Position numbers and translations under genes: made by a program. Shown piece by piece: positions 57,101-64,000 of a stretch of DNA of 64,000 nucleotides (positions within the stretch are counted from its first letter, which is position 1; every line of letters starts with the position of its first letter). Location: positions 46,389,155-46,453,154 of the forward strand of contig OY720347.1 of the NCBI GenBank assembly GCA_963082975.1. The letters run 5' to 3'. The stretch is from Labia minor. Its lineage: Eukaryota; Arthropoda; Insecta; Dermaptera; Spongiphoridae. A model generated the notes under the pieces. That model worked only from the letters and a program-made list of their open reading frames with translations, had not been told where the DNA came from and did not search any database.

Positions 57101-58437
57101 TCTCTTTTTGGGGTAATTATCAAATTAATTAAATATAGAAAATTAGAAACCAATAATATATTGCAATATGTATTTTCAGGCGCATCTTCTAAGTTTAAGG
57201 AGCACCATTTATAATGATAAGGGGTTTGATAACAAAGAGGGTGATTCGCTGTTTGATAAAATGTTTAGAAATTTAATTGTGAACTGGGCTTGTTCGCTTG
57301 GTAGTAAAGATTGTCAAGATAAATCGAAAAAACTCTTTACTGATTATATGAAAGAGGGTAGTGATAAGTAAGAATTTAATAAATTCAATCTTGAACAATT
57401 AATATGAATGACAATATTAATTTCTTGTCTCTTTTAAGATCCAAAGTGGATGGAGATCATCGATATGTTGTGTTCTGTAATGGACTCAAGAAAGCAAAAC
57501 AAGAGGTTTGGGATCAAGTTTGGAAATTAGTGACAGAAGGTAAAAGTTCAGCTGAAATCACAAGTCTTTATAAACCTCTCGGTTGTTCTGAAGATGACAA
57601 AATCTTGACTGGGTATTTATTTCACACATTTCTTCTTCTTAGAAAATTAATTTCTCTCGTCTTTAAATATATAATTATATTATAATATTATTTCAGATAC
57701 TTGAGTAAAACACTTAATACAAATACAGATAAAATAATACTGGAAAAAGACTTCATTTCTGTTTATTCTGCAGTTTATTCTAATCCTAAAGGTCTAATTC
57801 CTACCATTTCATTCATTATTACGAATTGGGAAGATTTTGATAAAATGTAAATAATACTTATTTTTTTACATTTGTTTCTTTTAATTTGACATCTTATATT
57901 TCAGGACAAATTCTCTAACCACCAAAACAAGAATTCTTACCGGAATCGCCTCGCAAATTAACTCTAATACCCTGAAAGACAAGGTTTGTGTTTATATTGT
58001 TTTTCTTATATTGCAATTTACAACAAAATATCGATGATCAGAGTTCATTTAGATTTGAAATGATAATGATGCACCTTATTTTACATATAAAATTCGTTAT
58101 ATTTCATTGATTATATTCTAAAATTGTGATTTTACCAAACATTTTATAGTTTATATAGAAATGATATAATTACCATACATATTTCCGTTTAAAATAATTA
58201 ATATTTGATTTTGAATTCTAGTTCCAACCACTTTTAGAAAAAGTAAAAGGCACAAATCAAGAATTATATGACAGTTGTAATGCTATAGTTGAATCGAATT
58301 TAGCTTGGAATAAAAATCAACTTCCAAAATTAAAAAAATGGATCAATGAACATCTCCACAATGGGGCACCACAAGTCGTTGGATTCCCGCTCTTACTTTT
58401 AGTTTTAATTGCTTCATTTAACTATTTCATTAATTAA
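48118..58437 (+). CDS. M1 zinc aminopeptidase (aminopeptidase N-like), copy B, 14 exons, GPI-anchor type
   Basis: Exons: 48118-48881, 48989-49162, 49283-49573, 50126-50312, 54288-54438, 55295-55373, 55444-55606, 56572-56755, 56838-57112, 57180-57367, 57439-57612, 57697-57846, 57905-57983, 58222-58437; 3075 nt, 1024 aa, phases close. Domain order and 14-Cys insertion are as in copy A. The zinc site is [10 protein letters not shown] (H435, E436, H439, E458); the exopeptidase motif reads SGMEN instead of GAMEN at 399-403, which may alter substrate choice; Y520 is kept. The tail [20 protein letters not shown] is GPI-signal-like. Exon 4 ends at a weak donor (TTG|GTCTAT) and exon 9 begins after TTGAAG; exon 4 is one codon shorter and exon 5 one codon longer than in copy A. 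Exon 12 is four codons longer. Exons 1, 2, 6-11 and the first half of exon 3 are near-identical to copy A; exons 4, 12, 13 and 14 are diverged. Confidence 0.9.
49858..50016 (+). repeat. Repeat shared by introns 3 and 5 of copy B (first copy)
   Basis: 'catgatcttcattatcttcttttccttc', 'gtcattagtcgtcacc', 'ttcaattcggtagttttt' and 'ttgaacattct' recur at 54743-54880. It is part of a Tc1/mariner-like remnant judging from the coding stretch that follows the second copy. Confidence 0.6.
50548..52357 (+). repeat. Dispersed repeat family B, copy B3, split by HINE copy A5
   Basis: Family B blocks occur at 50548-50725 and 51947-52357, interrupted by 50726-51946. Contains a (CA)n(CG)n(CA)n(GACA)n microsatellite at 52211-52260. 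Ends where HINE copy A6 begins. Confidence 0.6.
50726..51946 (-). mobile_element. HINE-like family A element, copy A5, with expanded array
   Basis: Complete ends in reverse orientation. Holds a diverged outer core unit (51100-51250) with its own flank, then three successive core units between 51390 and 51800 separated by (CGGA)n runs. Confidence 0.75.
52358..53694 (+). mobile_element. HINE-like family A element, copy A6, with expanded array
   Basis: Complete from TTTACCGACCGACGATAG to GGCCACAGGTCAACTTA, opposite in orientation to A5. Contains a four-unit array (52507-53042), then a second, diverged single unit near 53210-53310 with its own conserved flank. This second unit is where copy A1 has its Harbinger insertion. 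Confidence 0.8.
52507..53042 (+). repeat. Minisatellite of four units inside HINE copy A6
   Basis: Units begin 'tagatgtgta' at 52507, 52649, 52787 and 52925: spacings 142, 138, 138, again differing by multiples of 4 through the CCGT run. The long open frame across it is an artefact of 138-base units. Confidence 0.9.
54588..54737. mobile_element. 150-bp hAT-like MITE in intron 5 of copy B
   Basis: Ends CAGGGGTCGGCAACC and GGTTGCCGACCCCTG are perfect 15-bp inverted repeats. Flanks AGATATGT (54580-54587) and AGATATAT (54738-54745) match at 7 of 8. Confidence 0.85.
54743..55090 (+). mobile_element. Tc1/mariner-like remnant with HTH-type coding piece, intron 5 of copy B
   Basis: After the block shared with 49858-50016, an ATG at 54891 opens [20 protein letters not shown] then [18 protein letters not shown] to a stop at 55028. 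This resembles the N-terminal helix-turn-helix segment found in Tc1/mariner-type transposases ([21 protein letters not shown]). Catalytic parts are missing. Confidence 0.5.
55636..56540 (+). repeat. Partial duplications within intron 7 of copy B
   Basis: The block 'gggcttttatttaaaggcag' with 'agagaacggatttcg' occurs at about 55636-55690 and again at 56434-56480; the block 'taatatatt...attaccacctac' and 'gggt(g/a)aaaaattatg' occurs at 56222-56270 and 56505-56545. Copy A intron 7 has each only once (17085-17190). The duplicated stretch reaches to within a few tens of bases of the exon 8 acceptor. Confidence 0.65.
55997..56209. repeat. Foldback element with 79-bp perfect inverted repeats in intron 7 of copy B
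   Basis: Arm 55997-56075 (aatttaagtaaaaagaaata...) is exactly inverted at 56131-56209, around a 55-base loop. Copy A intron 7 lacks it, so it inserted after the gene duplication. Confidence 0.9.
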
Positions 58438-58670
58438 TTATTATTTAATAACATCAAAATTAATTTTCTAATTCTTTCAAAGGAAATTTATTAATATATT
58501 GTTGTATCTATCTTATTATAAACCAAATTTACTTAATAATTACTTATTAATCATCCTATTTCATTTTTTTGCATAATCGAATCATGTTTTTCAAATATTT
58601 CGGAATGAAACTCATATTAATTTACCCTTTTTTGTTGAGCCCTAAGAACGAGTCAAATATATTTATAAAC

Positions 58671-58676
58671 AATAAA
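58671..58676 (+). other. Candidate poly(A) signal of aminopeptidase B
   Basis: AATAAA 234 bases after the stop; a second follows within 15 bases. Confidence 0.35.
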
Positions 58677-58699
58677 TGAAATAAATAAACATTATATAT

Positions 58700-59907
58700 A
58701 TATTATTATTATTATATCTATGATTAATAACCTTATTTCCAAATCATTTTTAATATTATTATTTCTTTTATCATTCATGATCGATAAATATATGACGTGA
58801 TCCTAAAATTTTTTGTTTAAGAGAGGAAGAAAAACTTGTAAAAAAAACTCTTCTTGAATAATTGTAGTTTGTTAGGTGGCGGCGGACCTCCATTGGATGT
58901 TCGACACGATATGAATTCGCGTCTTAGAAGGTCTCCACGAAGTAACTATTTAGAATTATTATAGATTGGGGGCCAACAAAATCTCTTAAATCCAGATGAC
59001 TAAAGATCGACTTGTAAAAGATTATAACTTGCCGGATGTTTATTTTTCTTGAAGGTCTACTTGATCTGCAGAATGGCAAAAATAAATTGATTCGGAATGA
59101 TTTGTATAATAAAATTATTGCTTTGATAGGCGTGGGTTTATTTTATAAAATAAATAACATGGTAAAGTACTCTTAAATATTAGAAGATTAAGTTTTGGAA
59201 ATTATATTCACATTATTTACATTTTGACTATTAATAGTGGTGTTCAAATCAATATTTGGTACATTATCACATGCTTTAATCTTTTTTAGTGGTATTGTAT
59301 TTAAGAATAACAATTCATCTTTAATAAGATTTAATATGAGTTTATATATATATTTTAACGCAACGTTTATATTTGATCTAACGTTGTTTCAAAGTTATTT
59401 TCCAACCTTGAGTAAATAGTTTCTGGTCAATTGTGAATTAAATTTGCAAGACTAAATGTCTTCTGTTTGAAGTGTAATGATTGGCCAATCATCTACAATT
59501 TCATCTATGTCTCTATAGAGACTTTCATCAGAATATTGACTATTTCTAACAATTTTTGAATTGGTTATATGAAATCACAACTAAGAGAAAATATGTATAC
59601 ATATTTACATACATAACCTTTCAATTTTTCAACTGGTTTGCAAATCGAAGTTCCTGATATCCTGTCACCGTCGCCAAGTTAGATTGATAGGGACAAGCCA
59701 AAAATAAAATAGAGTTCAGCCTATCGGAACACGTAGACTACTAAATTTTTTTTAACTTTTTCACACGGGTTGGGAATTAAAAAGGTCGGTTGGAAAAGGT
59801 ACCCAAAATAATGTCACCAAAAGATTAGTTTGATTAGGTCTTCGTTTTGGCTAACTATGTAGATAAAAAATAATAGAAAAAAATTGAATTAAACAAAATA
59901 TCAAATT

Positions 59908-59951
<44 letters not shown>

Positions 59952-60147
59952 TATGTAAAGAAAAGTTTTGGTTCACTTTAGAAATAAAAGAAAATATTTT
60001 AAACAATTTTATAAATTTAATAATAAAATAATATTAATATTAAAAATGAAAAGTGTAGATGAGAATTTAAATTGGACAAAAAATAATCAAAGTAATATAT
60101 AAAAGGTCAACAAACCAATAATTTGTTTATGAAACAAATAAAAAATA
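58700..60147. other. Spacer downstream of aminopeptidase B, no recognisable gene
   Basis: Mostly AT-rich. A GC-richer patch at 58870-59060 and one at 59640-59720 show no frame I can identify. An (AT)n run lies at about 59915-59948. Confidence 0.5.
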
Positions 60148-60728
60148 CGAGGTACGTCCAGAGAGTAAGTCCGTTTGGTAATATAATTAAATTGTGTACT
60201 GTCGTGAATAAAAACAAGTTCATCTGTTCAGCCAGTTGGAAACAGTTTCTTTCAGCTCGTCGTCATCGTTGAAGTGTTGACCGCCAAGGAAAGACTTGAG
60301 ATGTAAGAACAGATGAAATTGTTTTTCTTTACGACAACGCACGACCACACGCTGCAAATGTGACGAAAAACCTTCTAGAGGGATTTGGCTGGGACGTGTT
60401 TAGCCATCCTCCGTACAGCCCTGACCTCGCTCCTAACGACTTTCATCTGTTCTTACATCTCAAGTCTTTCCTTGGCGGTCAACACTTCAACGATGACGAC
60501 GAGCTGAAAAAAACTGTTTCCAACTGGTTGAAGACACAGGCGGCAAATTTCTGTGAAGAAGGTATTCAAAAATTTGTGCCACGCTATTACACATACCTGC
60601 AAAATTTCGGCAGTTATGTGGAAAAGTAGTTTAAGAGTTGTAGAATTTTGTGCAATAAATAACTTTTCTGTATCTGTACACAATTTAATTATATTATCAA
60701 ACGGAACTTACTTTCTGGACTTACCTCG
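60148..60728 (+). mobile_element. Mariner element, shortened and rearranged
   Basis: Ends CGAGGTACGTCCAGAGAGTA and TACTTTCTGGACTTACCTCG are imperfect inverted repeats between TA dinucleotides (60146-60147, 60729-60730). At 581 bp it is less than half of a full mariner. The C-terminal coding part is retained, while the 5' part is replaced by an inverted copy of a downstream segment (60232-60318 is the inverse of 60441-60528). Confidence 0.85.
60321..60629 (+). pseudogene. Mariner transposase, C-terminal third
   Basis: The frame reads VFLYDNARPHAANVTKNLLE, then HPPYSPDLAPNDFHLFLHLK and ends FGSYVEK-stop. DNARPHA carries the second catalytic Asp and SPDLAPNDFHLF the third, at the 34-residue spacing of mariner D,D34D enzymes. 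The DNA-binding domain and first catalytic Asp are missing, so it cannot transpose itself. The last Met before DNARPHA is not present; the ATG at 60360 is internal. Confidence 0.85.
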
Positions 60729-60779
60729 TATATAAAAATGTATAAATATAAAAGATTGATCTTAATGGGAATTCCAAAA

Positions 60780-61125
60780 ATTAGTACGTATGATTCAAAT
60801 TTGTTTTGTAGGTAGTAAAGGAAGAGTAAGGTGCAGGAATCAACTATCAGAAACTTTCGAAATTAGGAATGGGTTAAAACAAGGAAACGCATTATCACCA
60901 ATTCTATTTAATTTAGTTCTGGAATATGTAATTAGACAAATTGGGGAAAAATCAAACGGAATAGAATTAAACAAAAAAATTCAAGTATTAGGTTACGCAG
61001 ACTACTTAAATATAAAAGGAGATTCGGCAAGTATAATTAAAGGCAGCGTAGAAAAATTAATCAAAGCAGGAAAAGAGGTGGGGTTGGAAATAAATATTGC
61101 TAAGACGAAGTATTTAGTAATTTAA
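60780..61125 (+). mobile_element. LINE reverse-transcriptase palm fragment
   Basis: Open frame with IRNGLKQGNALSPILFNLVL, then YVIRQIGEKSNGIELNK, LGYADYLNIKGDS and IAKTKYLVI. This is the RT segment around motifs B and C; the catalytic pair reads YADY instead of F/YADD, so the enzyme would be inactive. Its IGEKS..IELNKK stretch matches degraded sequence at 35540-35620, so both come from one LINE family, whose C-terminal tail is the part carried by the Helitrons. Confidence 0.7.
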
Positions 61126-61887
61126 TTGCCCCAATGGATAGAAATCTGATTCATGGCTGCTCATGCTTCATGCTTTCAAATTCATTTCCCAAAACTTCTA
61201 ATTATTTATTAAATATTTATTCCTTGAAATAATTTTTTGAAACCGTTTATCTCCCAAAATCCAACTATAATATGATATTTTATTAATAGTTAAATTCACA
61301 TCAAACTAAATCCAAAAACGTTTCTAACATAATATTTGAATTTTTAAATGAGAATGAAGGATATGTCATTCTATTCTATTCGAAAGAAAGTAGGGGAAGA
61401 GATGGGGGTTTCTCACACATATATGTGTAGTTAAAGAAACTTTTATTTCTGTTGTAATGATAATTTAAATAAAGCGAGGAGAAAACGAGTGGCCAGTTGA
61501 CTAAAGGAAGTATTAAATGGACATATGAATCATTCCTAGAGAAGAAAAAATATGATTATTCTCTTTTTGATTCTGTAGTGTCTAGTTGCATTGTATCCAT
61601 GCTGTAAGTAAGTATATTGTGTATTTATTTGTCCTTTTGTTTAATTAGTTTATGAATTTTAATTTTATGATTTGTCAAATATTTAATCTCTGCACTCCCA
61701 TAATATATTTTTTATCAACTATTTAAATATAATTCCATTTTACTTCTATTTTTTTAATTTTCTGGTTTAAAATAAATTAAAATATATTAAAATTGTTTAA
61801 TTTTTTTTCTCTATTTTCTTAACTCAAAATTTGTTGCCCGCTTTAATCACATTAAGTAGCGGTATTTAGACAATATTTTGTTTATTC
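61126..61887. other. Spacer without recognisable gene
   Basis: AT-rich, no supported frame or repeat. Confidence 0.5.
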
Positions 61888-61890
61888 TAA

Positions 61891-62382
61891 AGCCGGCTCC
61901 ACACATGCGGTGTTTGTTAAATAACGAATATTTATGAAATACAGAGCACCAAGTTTAGGTTCTTGTATTGAATATTCGTATTGTTAATATTATTAACATA
62001 TAAATATAACCTCCTTAATTTAGTTTCTTGAATTTAATTGAATAATTTAATTAATTGAATTCAATTAATCATAATAATTGTAATGTAATACTTTATAAAT
62101 AAATTATTTAATTGGAATTGTTAATTTATTATATAAAAAAGGAATTGTTAGAGAAACAATATTATTTATTAAAATTGTGGATATAAAATTTAAATCCATA
62201 TTTAATAATATTTAATATTCTCAAATATTCGTCTTGTACTCGATAAAATAGCGAACTAGCGAGCATCCGAATGTTTGTGCTCGGCATATACCAAGCGCAG
62301 GGCAAGCAACCCATCCACACATGCGGTGTTTTCCAAATGTTTTACTTGATATTTGGCAAACACCGCATGTGTGGAGCCGGCT
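61891..62382. mobile_element. 492-bp PIF/Harbinger-like MITE
   Basis: 26-bp perfect terminal inverted repeats beginning AGCCGGCTCCACACATGCGG, flanked by TAA on both sides (61888-61890, 62383-62385). The terminal motif (ccacacatgcggtgtt) is repeated once more at 62314-62329, forming a hairpin with the right end. Confidence 0.8.
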
Positions 62383-62948
62383 TAAGCCAATTATTGTACT
62401 TGTATAGTATTAATTTTATATTACATTTTATACTCTTGAATATATAAGAATTTTTTTAATATTTTTGTGTATATAAAGTATAAATAAAAAAAAATATTCT
62501 TCAGTAAACTAAATGAATAAATATGAATTTATTTATTACAAAAATAAATAATTATAATAAATAGAAATATATCATTATTCAAAATTAAATTGTTTATTTC
62601 TCCACTTATTTATTTGCATAATTATGTAAATAAAAAAAATTGGAAAATATTTGAATTAAGGTTATTTAATATTTCTAATCGAATAGACGATAAATTCACT
62701 TCTTTTTACAATAAATAAATAAAATAGTTTTTTTATGTTATCGAACTAAGGTCGTTCGTTTTTGATCGAGTGTGTTCTTTAAAAGACTAATTTAATGAAA
62801 AAAAGGATATTTTTTTAGATTTTGCATTTATTAATAAAATATTTTTATTCTACAATGAAATGGTAATATATTTGTATATACGTTAGCATTAATTTAAATA
62901 TGTAGAATATATAGATATAGATATTCAGTATAATCTCAGGTTATGAGT
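62383..62948. other. AT-rich spacer
   Basis: No supported gene or repeat. Confidence 0.5.
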
Positions 62949-62956
62949 GTCCCTGG

Positions 62957-63602
62957 CAGTGGCGTACCTAGGGGGGCGGTGGGTGCGGTCCGCACCGGGC
63001 GGCATTTATCTTGGGGCGGCATTTTTTATATTTATTTATAGTTGTAAAAAGCAACTTATTCATTTCATATTTATTTTTTTTCTTTCTTGAATAATAAATG
63101 ATTATTATGATTATTATAAGTTTACTATTTGATTTATATAGATTATTATTTCGAATATTATTCCTCGGTGTATATAAATGCATTTTAGTGTAAATTTTGA
63201 ATTCTAATTCCAAGAACAGGATAATAATTTTATTTTATTGTATTCATTAAAATTCATTGAATTCGTAAACGCATCTTTACGATTTTGTTCAGCAATTTTT
63301 CCTAACTAAAATTTTTTGATATCAGTTTATAAATGTCATTTCTTTTGAAAAGTTTATATGATTACTTTGAAGTGATATACCAATATTTTTTTAAATCATC
63401 GATTTTTCTTTTTAAAAGCAGACCGGCGGAAGGCGGTCTGTTAGGTTTAAAATTTACTCTGTGTATTAATTAATATTGATTAAATAACTTAATAATTTAT
63501 TTTTGTGTATTAATTTATAAAAAACACTATTTGATTGACATAATAGAAAGGGCGGCAAACTGGAGATAGCCCCGGGCGGCAAAAGTTCTAGGTACGCCAC
63601 TG
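62957..63602. mobile_element. 646-bp hAT-like non-autonomous element
   Basis: Ends CAGTGGCGTACCTAG and CTAGGTACGCCACTG are perfect 15-bp inverted repeats with GGGCGGCA subterminal repeats inside both. Flanks GTCCCTGG (62949-62956) and GTCCCGGG (63603-63610) match at 7 of 8. No transposase is encoded. Confidence 0.85.
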
Positions 63603-63831
63603 GTCCCGGGTACGATCTTGAGTCGTCTATTTCGGTTTACGAGTCACATGAGCGCTTTTGGCGGGAGTTTTTTTCCCACTACGCTGCCTACACTACGCAT
63701 TATAGTGTGCTTGCATTAGTTTTAAGCATTGCACTATATTGCTGTTAGATCAGCTTAAAACTTATCCTCATAACATGGCAAAATGTCACAAAATGATTAC
63801 TTAGCTCCCCCTAGATAAAGTTGTGGTCTGA

Positions 63832-64000
63832 GATGGTTATAAAAAGAAACTTAGAGGATGTTGCGAGCGAAAAAGAGCGGTCGAAGAAATTGTTTTACAT
63901 GGAAAATCTCTATGCCTTGATAAAGACGAAACTAACATCGAAAAACTCGACGATGAGGTGAAGCATTTAGTACAGTGTTTCTCAAAGTGGGCGTTTGAGA
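63832..64000 (+). CDS. Open, unrecognised frame running off the window (possible exon or transposon gene)
   Basis: After a stop at about 63829 the frame reads DGYKKKLRGCCERKRAVEEI, then VLHGKSLCLDKDETNIEKLD and DEVKHLVQCFSKWAFE to the last base. Base composition is less AT-rich than the surroundings. No domain recognised and no start or splice site is fixed. The last 28 bases look like a transposon end, which argues against a single host exon. Confidence 0.2.
63973..64000 (+). mobile_element. Possible left end of a further hAT element, cut by the window
   Basis: CAGTGTTTCTCAAAGTGGGC is a terminal-repeat form common in hAT elements. The other end and the target duplication lie outside the window. 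Confidence 0.4.

Noticed and set aside
1-64000. LTR retrotransposon, endogenous retrovirus, Polinton, CRISPR array, rRNA or true tRNA
   Set aside because: I found no paired LTRs, gag-protease-integrase motifs, capsid genes, spaced direct repeats or foldable tRNA in the window.

Overview
The window is very AT-rich eukaryotic DNA with short GT-AG introns, and its repeats (mariner, Helitron, Jockey, RTE, Penelope-like, hAT, PIF/Harbinger) are of the arthropod kind; I read it as an insect or other arthropod genome but cannot name the species. No prokaryotic feature, rRNA gene or CRISPR array is visible. I saw no LTR, retroviral, Polinton or other capsid-bearing element.

The only host genes I can support are two tandem, same-strand copies of an M1 zinc aminopeptidase (aminopeptidase N type): copy A at 10918-18953 and copy B at 48118-58437. 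I rebuilt both as 14 exons with consensus-like splice sites; every phase closes, giving 1022 and 1024 residues. Both have a signal peptide, the HExxH-x18-E zinc site and a C-terminal hydrophobic tail typical of GPI-anchored gut aminopeptidases. Both also carry an 80-residue, 14-cysteine segment inserted in the N-terminal beta domain, which I do not know from M1 enzymes. Similarity between the copies is patchy: some exons and introns are almost identical, while others, including the catalytic exon and the last three exons, are clearly diverged. This suggests gene conversion between duplicates.

Layout: 1-5 kb repeats (a dispersed foldback-like repeat, a DINE-1/HINE-like element with a 6-unit minisatellite and a nested PIF/Harbinger element); 5-10.4 kb AT-rich spacer with nothing recognisable; 10.4-19.1 kb gene A, with MITEs and a foldback-like repeat in its introns; 19.5-47.7 kb a dense nest of transposable elements separating the duplicates (RTE and R1-like LINE pieces, Helitrons that carry a LINE tail, a Penelope-like element with GIY-YIG endonuclease, a Helitron transposase fragment, mariner and hAT derivatives, and two Jockey LINEs, one with an intact ORF2); 47.7-58.7 kb gene B, whose intron 4 holds a 3.4 kb Russian-doll of nested elements; 58.7-64 kb spacer with a rearranged mariner, a LINE RT fragment, a PIF/Harbinger-like MITE and a hAT element.

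Many insertions can be dated relative to one another because target-site duplications, empty sites or nesting are visible. The most notable are the Cys-rich insertion in the peptidases, their mosaic similarity, the HINE-like family with expandable internal arrays, a 653-bp direct duplication flanking the intact Jockey element, and Helitrons sharing a captured LINE 3' end.
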